NCBI GenBank assembly: GCA_022573095.1
Contig: JACZUR010000084.1
Span: forward strand, 1-8,624
DNA length: 8,624 nucleotides
Source of the DNA: Gemmatimonadota bacterium
GTDB lineage: Bacteria > Gemmatimonadota > Gemmatimonadetes > Gemmatimonadales > GWC2-71-9
Direction: 5' to 3'
Made by a program: the position numbers and the translations under genes. Below, piece after piece: positions 1-5,509 of the stretch. The number at the start of each line of letters is the position of its first letter. Position 1 is the first letter of the stretch. The notes beneath the pieces were generated by a model. It did not search any database, was not told where the DNA came from, and saw only the letters and a list, made by a program, of their open reading frames with translations.

Positions 1-264
1 CGCGGTATTCTTGCCTTTCGGCTCACCGATGATGTGCGACTTCGGGAGCTCCGGAAGCTGCTGACGGACGAGGGGCACGTGCTGCGCGTTGGTGGCGACC
101 AGCAGCCGGCTGGCGTCAACGCACGCTACGAGGCGCCGTGCTGTGTGCTGCAGGAGGGTCGCGTCGCCGTAGAGGTCGAGGAACTGCTTGGGTCGCTCGG
201 GGGTGGAGAGGGGGGCGAAACGCTTGCCGATGCCTCCCGCGAGAATCACCGCCCACGATGGCAT
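1..264 (-). CDS. manC: Mannose-1-phosphate guanylyltransferase, N-terminal part (runs off left edge)
   Basis: Seen: translating the minus strand from the ATG at 264 gives 88 open codons to the window edge. Residues 8-20 read LAGGIGKRFAPLS and residues 25-29 read PKQFL. This is the nucleotide-binding signature of the mannose-1-phosphate guanylyltransferase branch of the sugar nucleotidyltransferases, where the GG-G-R loop holds the GTP phosphates and PKQF is typical of the GDP-mannose enzymes. Known for the family: it makes GDP-mannose from GTP and mannose-1-phosphate in the cytosol, supplying polysaccharide and glycan synthesis. The first residues (MPSWAVILAGG) fit the usual family start, and a weak GGCGGGA lies upstream. 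The gap to hflC is 47 bases on the same strand with no evident terminator, so co-transcription is likely. About three quarters of the protein is outside the window, so a C-terminal isomerase domain cannot be judged. Confidence 0.88.
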   Translation of the reverse strand, partial: MPSWAVILAGGIGKRFAPLSTPERPKQFLDLYGDATLLQHTARRLVACVDASRLLVATNAQHVPLVRQQLPELPKSHIIGEPKGKNTA

Positions 265-311
265 CTGATGGCGTCCCGCCGTGAGGGAATCGGGTTGACT
301 GCCGCCCCGGG

Positions 312-1181
312 TTAGGGCGCAGCCTTCGGGCTCGTGAGGTACTGGAGCAGTTCTGAGTCCGCTGAGAGGACCAACTCGTCGTTCTCGGCCAGCATCGCCT
401 CGTAGGCCTGGAGGCTTCGGAGGAATTGGTAGAACTCGGCATCCTGCCCGAACGCTTCCGCCGTAATCCGGGCGGCTTTGGCATCCCCCACCCCGCGCAG
501 CTTCTGGCTTTCCTCGTAGGCCCTGGCCAGGATGATCGTGCGCTCCTTGTCGGTCGACGCCCGGATCTTCGCGGCCTCCTCTTCCCCTTGGGAACGGTAG
601 CGCTTGGCGATCCGCTCCCGCTCGGCCACCATTCGGGCAAAGACCGATTCCTGGACCTCCTTGGGAAGGTCCGCCCGCTTGATCCGGACATCCCGAACCT
701 CGATGCCGAGCTTCTTGGCTTTCTCACTGGCCCCCTTGGCGACGGTGGCCGTGATCAGATCCCGCTGCTTGGAGATGATGTCCGTAAACTCATGCAGGGC
801 CAGTTCCTTTCGAAGCTCGGAGCTGACAATCTCCGCCAACCGGGCCTGTCCGGCCACTTCCGTGCGAACCGACTTAAAGAAGGCGAGCGGATCAGCAATC
901 TTCCAGCGGGTGATATGATCCACCACCACCCGTTTCTTATCCCCCGTCAGGTACTCGGCCGGGGCGGCGTCACTGACCAGGACCCGCCTCTCAAACCGAT
1001 TGATCGTCTGCACGAGCGGCAACTTCATATGAAGCCCCGGCTCTTTGATCGTCCGCTTGTACTCTCCAAACTGCGTGATGATCGCCTGCTCGGTTTCATC
1101 GACGATGAAGACTCCCTGGGGAACAAAAAGGATCAAGAAAATCATCAGCGGGCCCACTGCCCCAAACCACTTGGATTTCAT
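312..1181 (-). CDS. hflC: HflC, SPFH/prohibitin-family membrane protein (FtsH modulator)
   Basis: A 289-residue protein, normal for HflC. Residues 6-26 form one N-terminal hydrophobic anchor. The SPFH/Band 7 domain follows from about residue 22 to 190, with the characteristic start FIVDETEQAIITQFGEY, then LHMKLPLVQTINRFERR and WKIADPLAFF. Residues 185-245 are an Ala/Glu/Arg-rich helix predicted to be coiled coil. The tail SLQAYEAMLAENDELVLSADSELLQYL is typical of HflC. Known: HflC assembles with HflK into a large inner-membrane cage around the AAA+ protease FtsH and limits its access to membrane substrates. The start is well supported: AGGGAG lies 7 bases upstream of the ATG, and the ATG overlaps the stop of the preceding frame as ATGA, which implies translational coupling to hflK. 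Only the end of hflK is present, so the natural promoter is missing here. Confidence 0.95.
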   Translation of the reverse strand: MKSKWFGAVGPLMIFLILFVPQGVFIVDETEQAIITQFGEYKRTIKEPGLHMKLPLVQTINRFERRVLVSDAAPAEYLTGDKKRVVVDHITRWKIADPLAFFKSVRTEVAGQARLAEIVSSELRKELALHEFTDIISKQRDLITATVAKGASEKAKKLGIEVRDVRIKRADLPKEVQESVFARMVAERERIAKRYRSQGEEEAAKIRASTDKERTIILARAYEESQKLRGVGDAKAARITAEAFGQDAEFYQFLRSLQAYEAMLAENDELVLSADSELLQYLTSPKAAP

Positions 1182-1237
1182 TGGGCAACTCCCTGCTGCG
1201 AAAAGCGGGCCCGTTTGGCCAACTCTTTAACCACAGC
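1178..1237 (-). pseudogene. hflK: C-terminal tail of probable hflK, truncated at junction
   Basis: Seen: the minus-strand frame ending at TGA 1180-1178 overlaps the hflC ATG (ATGA) and reads back as VVKELAKRARFSQQGVAQ before it enters sequence that is clearly antisense to E1. Known: hflK almost always precedes hflC directly, and a Gln/Ala-rich variable tail is common at the HflK C-terminus. Inference: these last 19 or so codons are the surviving end of hflK, and the SPFH domain is gone. The frame meets a stop at 1384-1382, so no full gene continues through E1. The tail is too short for a firm family call; position and overlap are the main evidence. Confidence 0.5.
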
Positions 1238-1250
1238 AGAAGAACGGGCT
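1225..1250. other. Rearrangement or assembly junction between hflK (minus) and E1 (plus)
   Basis: To the left the minus strand codes for a plausible hflK end. To the right the plus strand is E1 sequence recognisable from R-A-D-D-P-N-S-G-G-R-Q-M (from 1245). Both genes are cut here, facing each other, with no intergenic space, no transposon ends and no tRNA. Sampled 60-base lines also drop from about 58-70 % GC on the left (one line at 1021 is 50 %) to about 47-57 % on the right. A chimeric contig or an inversion/deletion breakpoint are the two explanations; the sequence alone cannot separate them. Confidence 0.65.
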
Positions 1251-1277
1251 GACGACCCGAACTCCGGCGGCCGGCAG

Positions 1278-3074
1278 ATGCCTTCGCACTGGGGGCACAA
1301 AGCGCTCAACATCGTGACTTCCTCCAGTCCCACCGGAACGCAGTTCCTAAACGCGGTCGGGTGCGCCGAGGCATGGCTACGCTATACGAACATCGCGGCC
1401 TCGGAGGATGGGAAGAGTCCTATCCAAGCCGATGAAGTTACGCTCTGTTGCGCGGGCGAGGGCACAACCAGCGAGGGCGAGTTTTGGGAGGCCATGAATA
1501 CGGCGTCAAACCTCAAGCTTCCCGTGCTGTTCCTCATTGAAGACAACGGCTATGCCATATCGGTGCCGGTAGAGGTTCAGACGCCCGGCGGATCGATTTC
1601 GAAGCTGGTGTCCGGTTTTCCAAACCTGCACATCGAAGAGGTAGATGGGTGCGACCCCTTGGCTTCTTATGACGCCGTAGGTAGGGCTGTTGCGCATTGC
1701 AGGAGTCGCAAAGGTCCGTCACTCGTACACGCTCACGTGATCCGGCCGTACTCCCACTCGCTCTCGGACGACGAGGTTCACTACAAGTCAGCCACAGAGA
1801 GAGAAGATGAAAGCGCGCGCGATCCTCTCAAGACTTTTCCTGCGAAACTGATAGCTGATGGAGTGGCATCGGACGAGGAAATTGCCACCATCGCTGCCGA
1901 GGTCGACGAAGAGGTGCAGTTGGCCGTTGACATCGCTCTTGCGTCACCCCAACCGGATGCGGATACGCTTTTCGCGCACGTGTACTCCGAAGAGGTTGAC
2001 CCGACGTCCGAACCGTTTGACACCGAAGACGATCCGCACTTTACCGGTGATCCTACGACGATGGTCGACCTGCTCAACAAGTGTCTTTCCGATGAGATGG
2101 AGCGGGACGAACGCATAGTCGTATTTGGGGAAGACGTTGCCGATGTATCCCGTGAAGAAAACATCGAGGATATGAAGGGTAAGGGTGGTGTTTTCAAAGT
2201 GACGTGGGGCCTTCAGAAAAAGTTTGGCGGAAATCGTGTTTACAATTCTCCGTTGGCTGAAGCCAACATTGTTGGGCGGGCGATTGGATTGGCTTTGAGA
2301 GGCATTAAACCCGTCGTTGAAATACAGTTCTTCGATTACATCTGGCCTGCTTATCACCAGATCAGGAATGAACTGGCAACCATGAGATGGAGAAGTAATG
2401 GAGCGTTCAGTGCACCTTTAGTTATACGAACGACGTACGGCGGATACCTAAAGGGTGGCTCCATATTCCACTCGCAGACAGGGGCGGCGATCTACACGGG
2501 CCTCCCCGGGCTGCGTGTTGTTTGTCCTTCCAACGCCCTGGACGCCAACGGATTGCTGCGAACCGCCATCCGCTGCGATGATCCTGTCATCTTCCTGGAG
2601 CATAAGCACCTATACAGGCAGACGTACAACAAGGCGCCGTATCCCGGTGCGAACTTTTCCATCCCCCTTGGAAAGGCCAGGGTCGTGCGTGATGGATCGG
2701 ATGTCACGGTCGTTACGTATGGGGCGGTGGTGCAGCGGGCGGTTGCAGCCGCGAATCAGATTGCGGAACAAGACGGGCTGGAAACCGAAGTGATCGATCT
2801 TCGATCGCTGAGCCCGGTAGACTGGGATACAATAGGCCTGTCGATTCGCAAGACCAACAAGGTCATAGTAGCCTACGAAGATTCTCTCTCCTGGGGATAC
2901 GGAGCTGAAATTGCTGCAAGAATAGCAGACGATCACTTCGCGTGGCTCGATGCGCCTGTGAAACGGATCGCATCGACTGACACTTGGGTGGCTTACTCGC
3001 CCGAACTAGAGGATGTGATCCTTCCTCAGACACCGGATCTCGCCGCGGCCATCCGCGAAATCGGTTCGTTCTAG
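1278..3074 (+). CDS. 2-oxoacid dehydrogenase E1, fused alpha/beta subunits, N-terminus missing
   Basis: Thiamine-diphosphate E1 of a pyruvate or branched-chain 2-oxoacid dehydrogenase complex, with alpha and beta halves in one chain. Numbering from the Met at 1278 (598 residues): the alpha part has MPSHWG at 1-6, SSPTGTQFLNAVG at 16-28, and the thiamine motif from GEG at 60-62 to DN at 89-90, followed by GYAIS. RPYSHSLSDDE (156-166) resembles the alpha phosphorylation-loop region. The beta part runs from about 258: GEDVAD (284-289), SPLAEANIVGRAIG (324-337), FHSQ with the conserved His at 398, and a transketolase C-terminal domain from about 465. Homology continues upstream of this Met (DDPNSGGRQM, from about 1245), so 1278 is an internal Met and roughly 100 N-terminal residues are lost. 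The frame stays open back to 426, but only as a shadow of hflC. No E2/E3 gene is adjacent. Probably non-functional if the truncation is real. Confidence 0.9.
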   Translation: MPSHWGHKALNIVTSSSPTGTQFLNAVGCAEAWLRYTNIAASEDGKSPIQADEVTLCCAGEGTTSEGEFWEAMNTASNLKLPVLFLIEDNGYAISVPVEVQTPGGSISKLVSGFPNLHIEEVDGCDPLASYDAVGRAVAHCRSRKGPSLVHAHVIRPYSHSLSDDEVHYKSATEREDESARDPLKTFPAKLIADGVASDEEIATIAAEVDEEVQLAVDIALASPQPDADTLFAHVYSEEVDPTSEPFDTEDDPHFTGDPTTMVDLLNKCLSDEMERDERIVVFGEDVADVSREENIEDMKGKGGVFKVTWGLQKKFGGNRVYNSPLAEANIVGRAIGLALRGIKPVVEIQFFDYIWPAYHQIRNELATMRWRSNGAFSAPLVIRTTYGGYLKGGSIFHSQTGAAIYTGLPGLRVVCPSNALDANGLLRTAIRCDDPVIFLEHKHLYRQTYNKAPYPGANFSIPLGKARVVRDGSDVTVVTYGAVVQRAVAAANQIAEQDGLETEVIDLRSLSPVDWDTIGLSIRKTNKVIVAYEDSLSWGYGAEIAARIADDHFAWLDAPVKRIASTDTWVAYSPELEDVILPQTPDLAAAIREIGSF

Positions 3075-3082
3075 TTAGAACG
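3067..3082. terminator. Inverted repeat at the E1 stop codon, weak terminator candidate
   Basis: CGTTCTA at 3067-3073 and TAGAACG at 3076-3082 are perfect complements around a 2-base centre. As RNA this would fold with 5 pairs and a 6-base loop, and it spans the TAG stop. A second short repeat, GGAAC 3103-3107 and GTTCC 3116-3120, lies in the 50-base gap between the convergent E1 and kinase genes. Neither is followed by a T-run, so factor-independent termination is doubtful. Confidence 0.25.
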
Positions 3083-3124
3083 GTAAGCGGTAAAGCGTAA
3101 GGGGAACTCTCTTTCGTTCCAATC

Positions 3125-4972
3125 CTACGGGTTCGTAACCCTTCCGATCGCCTCCTTGATCTCGCTCGCGGCACCGATGGCAGCGTTGATATCGATCGAA
3201 AGCGCACGGGCCTGCTGTGTGGCGCGCGTGATGTCATCGAGAACATCGTTGATGCCGGCAGACCTCAGACGCAGCATATCGAACCGCACGTTCTGAACAG
3301 CGAGAACGCACGATTCAAACTGCGACTCGATATCTGCTCTGCGCCGGACAAGTTGCGCCAGGGATTCACGCTGTTTTTCCAGGAGCTTCAACCGGCGGGA
3401 TACCTCTGCTCCTTCATCGGCACCCTCTGCTTCGGCCCGCGCCGCCGCAATTCGGTGATCGAGTTCCGAAACATATGTCTCGTCGACGTGATCTTCCATC
3501 TGTTGAAGCGTCGTACCTAGCTCCACCGCCCGTTTGAAAAGGCCATCCACGGTTTCTTGGATATCCGGGAGCATTTCTTTTTCGGTTGCAGAGAGTTTCT
3601 TGTACATCTGCGCTATTGCAACCCGGTCAGATTTCATCTGTTTGATCTGGCTGCCAAACTTTCCGAACTCGCCTGTCGATGGCTCGGGCAGTTTGGGAAG
3701 CCGTGGAGTGTCTGAGACTTGCGCTATCATCTCGACGGCATCGGCAGCGGGGGGACGATAGATGACGTCACGCCAGCTATAGCCGGCCGACCACAGCCGT
3801 CCATATCTGAGCGACAGACCTATACCCCAAGCTGCAGCGGGAAAGAGAAACCACGGTTCAGAGATGCCCGTGACGACGTTGAATAGGAGCAGAGAGCCAT
3901 TTACCGATATGTATGAGGCGAACTCCTTTCGAAACTTCCGCACGATGGACGGTCCGCCGGCATCGCTCTCTGTCTTTTCTCGAAGATCCTGGCCCGTTCG
4001 CCGAGCTACGGCCTCATCCCGCTCGCGTCGGTGTGGGCGCCGGTCTTTCCTGCGAACCGGGTGTCGCGAACGAGTATCAGGAGCCGGCGACCTTCGCGCA
4101 GCCCGCGGACGGTAGGATACCGACGATCTGCTTTCGAGCGCGCGTCGTAAGGCGTCCGCCGACGGCCACCGGTCGTTCGAGTCTTTTTCGAGACACTTGG
4201 CGACCGTCGCGGCTAACTCTTCGGGACACTCGGGCCGGCGTTCTAATATGTTCGGCGGCGACTCCGTTATCTGTTTCATCAAGATTCCCGGTACGGTTGG
4301 AGCCTTAAAGGGCAGCTCGCCCGTGATCATCTCATAGGTGACAATTCCCAACGCATAGATGTCGCTGCGAGCATCGATGTCCCCGTCCCCGGCTGCCTGC
4401 TCGGGACTCATGTAACTCGGTGTCCCTATGGCTACGCCGGTTCCCGTTAGCCCCGTACCGGAATCGAGAGCCTTGGCGATACCGAAATCGGTTACCATCA
4501 CCCTCCGGCGGGGACCTTCGAGGAGTATGTTGTCGGGTTTGATATCGCGATGAATGATTGCCTGAGAGTGCGCCTTGCCGAGCGCGTCGGCTGTCTCTTT
4601 TGCTATTCGGCGCGCCTCTTCAACGGGAAGCTTCTTTCTTCTCCGCAAACGTTGGCCCAGCGATTCGCCATCAACAAAACCCATGACGAAATACACCATC
4701 TTCGCGGCCTCCCCGACCGTGTGGATCGGCACGATGTGCGGATGTTGCAGCCGGGCTGCGGTCTGAGCTTCCCTCGTAAACCGCTGCCTAATATCGCTAC
4801 GGTAGGCCAACTCCGGCGGAAGTACCTTGATAGCTACGCGACGGTCGAGCTTCAGATCCCTGGCGAGGAGAACGAGTCCCATCCCGCCGCGACCGATCTC
4901 TCCCTCGATCTTGTAGGAGTCGGCTATCGCTTCCCCCAGTCGTTCTGCTAATGTCTGCTCTATTTCTTCCAT
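3125..4972 (-). CDS. Membrane-hairpin serine/threonine protein kinase with coiled-coil C-terminal domain
   Basis: A 615-residue Hanks-type kinase. Residues 20-280 form the kinase domain with all key residues: glycine loop GRGGMG 27-32, ATP lysine K49 (VAIK), helix-C glutamate E68, catalytic HRDIKPDN 141-148 with D143, DFG 162-164, and GTPSYMSPE 183-191. It should be active and, as an RD kinase, probably controlled by activation-loop phosphorylation (several Thr at 173-184). A very Arg-rich linker (282-335) leads to two hydrophobic segments, about 355-371 and 374-390, resembling the 2TM domain. The hairpin loop is only a few residues, so kinase and tail should both be cytosolic. Residues 436-615 are charged and heptad-like, predicted coiled coil. 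Substrate unknown. ATG 4972 starts close before the kinase domain, without a strong ribosome-binding site. Convergent with E1 and divergent from the small gene at 5063. I recall this architecture from Gemmatimonadota; no search was possible. Confidence 0.92.
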   Translation of the reverse strand: MEEIEQTLAERLGEAIADSYKIEGEIGRGGMGLVLLARDLKLDRRVAIKVLPPELAYRSDIRQRFTREAQTAARLQHPHIVPIHTVGEAAKMVYFVMGFVDGESLGQRLRRRKKLPVEEARRIAKETADALGKAHSQAIIHRDIKPDNILLEGPRRRVMVTDFGIAKALDSGTGLTGTGVAIGTPSYMSPEQAAGDGDIDARSDIYALGIVTYEMITGELPFKAPTVPGILMKQITESPPNILERRPECPEELAATVAKCLEKDSNDRWPSADALRRALESRSSVSYRPRAARRSPAPDTRSRHPVRRKDRRPHRRERDEAVARRTGQDLREKTESDAGGPSIVRKFRKEFASYISVNGSLLLFNVVTGISEPWFLFPAAAWGIGLSLRYGRLWSAGYSWRDVIYRPPAADAVEMIAQVSDTPRLPKLPEPSTGEFGKFGSQIKQMKSDRVAIAQMYKKLSATEKEMLPDIQETVDGLFKRAVELGTTLQQMEDHVDETYVSELDHRIAAARAEAEGADEGAEVSRRLKLLEKQRESLAQLVRRRADIESQFESCVLAVQNVRFDMLRLRSAGINDVLDDITRATQQARALSIDINAAIGAASEIKEAIGRVTNP

Positions 4973-4976
4973 TCGC

Positions 4977-5006
4977 GTGACAAGTAGAAGGTTGCGGGGG
5001 TAGATT
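4977..5006 (+). promoter_or_regulatory. Candidate sigma70-type promoter of the small gene at 5063
   Basis: GTGACA (4977-4982; 5 of 6 to TTGACA) and TAGATT (5001-5006; 4 of 6 to TATAAT) are separated by 18 bases. Transcription would start near 5013, about 50 bases before the ATG. Its -10 box overlaps the candidate kinase -10 on the other strand almost base for base. Confidence 0.38.
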
Positions 5007-5015
5007 ACCCTACCC
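4998..5015. promoter_or_regulatory. Operator-like dyad in divergent intergenic region
   Basis: GGGTAG (4998-5003) and CTACCC (5010-5015) are perfect inverted repeats around a 6-base spacer. The dyad covers the candidate -10 boxes of both divergent promoters, so a bound protein could shut off both. As RNA it would be a 6-bp hairpin. The binding protein is unknown. Confidence 0.35.
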
Positions 5016-5030
5016 GGAAGTGCAAGGCAA
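5002..5030 (-). promoter_or_regulatory. Candidate sigma70-type promoter of the kinase gene
   Basis: On the minus strand TTGCCT (plus 5025-5030; 4 of 6 to TTGACA) is followed after exactly 17 bases by TAATCT (plus 5002-5007; fits TAnnnT). Transcription would start near 4995, giving a leader of about 22 bases before the ATG at 4972. Moderate match; inferred from sequence only. Confidence 0.35.
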
Positions 5031-5062
5031 GTATTCCACGTACCTGCTCTATTGGAGCAAAA

Positions 5063-5314
5063 ATGCGTAGCGTAAAAGATTCTGACGGGCGCGAGTGGAC
5101 CGCTGAAACAGTTGGCCGGACATCAGGATTGATGTCTCGGTCCGGACTCTCCAAGCCCGAGTTGGAGCCCGCCGACATCATCCGGTTTACCTGCCGCAAA
5201 GACCCCAGCGAGCCGCAGCGGGAAGTTACTGCGAAAGCTGGTCTATTTGAAACTTTCACAGCAGAAGAACTCACATCCCTCCTTGAGTTAGCGCCAAAAA
5301 TGCCAGGCGCCTAA
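5063..5314 (+). CDS. Small hypothetical protein, 83 aa
   Basis: No function recognised. Seen: a compact soluble protein with no signal peptide, membrane segment or metal-binding Cys cluster (one Cys only). It starts MRSVKDSDGREWTAETVGR, has a central acidic/hydrophobic stretch PADIIRFTCRK, and ends in a probable amphipathic helix (TAEELTSLLELAP, about residues 66-78). The start is well supported: GGAG at 5054-5057 lies 5 bases before the ATG, and a reasonable promoter lies just upstream. The DSDGREW opening resembles short proteins I remember from Gemmatimonadota genomes, without an assigned role. It sits between the kinase (divergent) and lon (same strand, about 195 bases downstream), so it could be co-regulated with either. 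The overlapping minus-strand frame at 5005-5274 lacks comparable start signals and looks like a shadow. Confidence 0.72.
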   Translation: MRSVKDSDGREWTAETVGRTSGLMSRSGLSKPELEPADIIRFTCRKDPSEPQREVTAKAGLFETFTAEELTSLLELAPKMPGA

Positions 5315-5315
5315 C
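5287..5315 (+). terminator. GC-rich stem-loop at the 3' end of the small gene
   Basis: GTTAGCGCC (5287-5295) pairs with GGCGC-C-TAAC (5306-5315) in 9 base pairs with one bulged C and a 10-base loop; the stop codon lies in the 3' arm. This is the strongest hairpin of the intergenic region, but no T-run follows, so it may pause or protect the transcript rather than terminate it. Its TTAGC...TAA outline loosely recalls the HrcA/CIRCE operator, without the CACTC core. Confidence 0.35.
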
Positions 5316-5417
5316 ACAATCTCTCCATGAAACTGCCGTTGTGGCAGTAACTATGTTTCATTATGCAACATAGGCATCTTTAGATATCCCTATGACACTA
5401 TGAACGGCAATTTTGAG

Positions 5418-5432
5418 GCCAGAAATTCTGGC
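5418..5432. promoter_or_regulatory. 15-bp palindrome upstream of lon, operator candidate
   Basis: GCCAGAA (5418-5424) and TTCTGGC (5426-5432) are perfect complements around a single central A. The centre is too tight for an RNA hairpin, so a DNA site for a dimeric regulator is more likely. It lies about 85 bases before the lon start. It matches neither CIRCE nor HAIR. Confidence 0.4.
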
Positions 5433-5495
5433 ATGATCGGTGCGGTCAAGATCTGATGAGCGATACACTCCGACTGTGACGGTGTATGAATCTGT

Positions 5496-5500
5496 GAGGA
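5496..5500 (+). promoter_or_regulatory. Ribosome-binding site of lon
   Basis: GAGGA ends 6 bases before GTG 5507 and 9 bases before ATG 5510. Both spacings are workable, so the site does not settle the start; ATG 5510 is preferred as the commoner start codon. Confidence 0.55.
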
Positions 5501-5509
5501 TTAGGTGTG

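Larger units (their letters stand above)
5315..5506 (+). promoter_or_regulatory. lon upstream/leader region with dense inverted repeats
   Basis: No gene is evident in these 192 bases. Several perfect short inverted repeats overlap and would compete: ATGAAAC 5327-5333 with GTTTCAT 5355-5361; ACTGCC 5332-5337 with GGCAGT 5343-5348; CTATGTT 5351-5357 with AACATAG 5367-5373; TGCCGTT 5334-5340 with AACGGCA 5403-5409; and ATACAC 5463-5468 with GTGTAT 5482-5487. I found no convincing sigma70 or sigma32 promoter pair, so the lon start site cannot be placed. A regulated lon promoter or a structured 5' leader is inferred. Confidence 0.4.

Noticed and set aside
34..315. Plus-strand 93-aa frame
   Set aside because: It is antisense to the clear guanylyltransferase start and has no family features.
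116..727. Minus-strand 203-aa frame in the hflC/manC region
   Set aside because: It overlaps the ends of hflC and manC in another frame, is Arg/Ser/Pro-rich and has no recognisable domain; the two recognised genes account for the strand.
426..1244. Plus-strand extension of the E1 frame upstream into hflC
   Set aside because: The frame is open only because it is antisense to high-GC hflC. Its translation is Pro/Arg/Leu-rich without E1 features, whereas the minus strand gives a textbook HflC.
3864..4308. Plus-strand frames of 83 and 131 aa inside the kinase
   Set aside because: They are antisense to the Arg-rich linker and kinase C-lobe, with low-complexity Arg/Ser content.
4550..4951. Plus-strand 133-aa frame
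   Set aside because: It is antisense to the catalytic core of the kinase, whose motifs are all intact on the minus strand.
5282..5288. CTTGAGT, a half-site of the HspR/HAIR heat-shock operator ahead of lon
   Set aside because: The second half ACTCAAG is absent at the required 7-base spacing and the site lies in the coding part of the small gene; a 7-mer is expected by chance.
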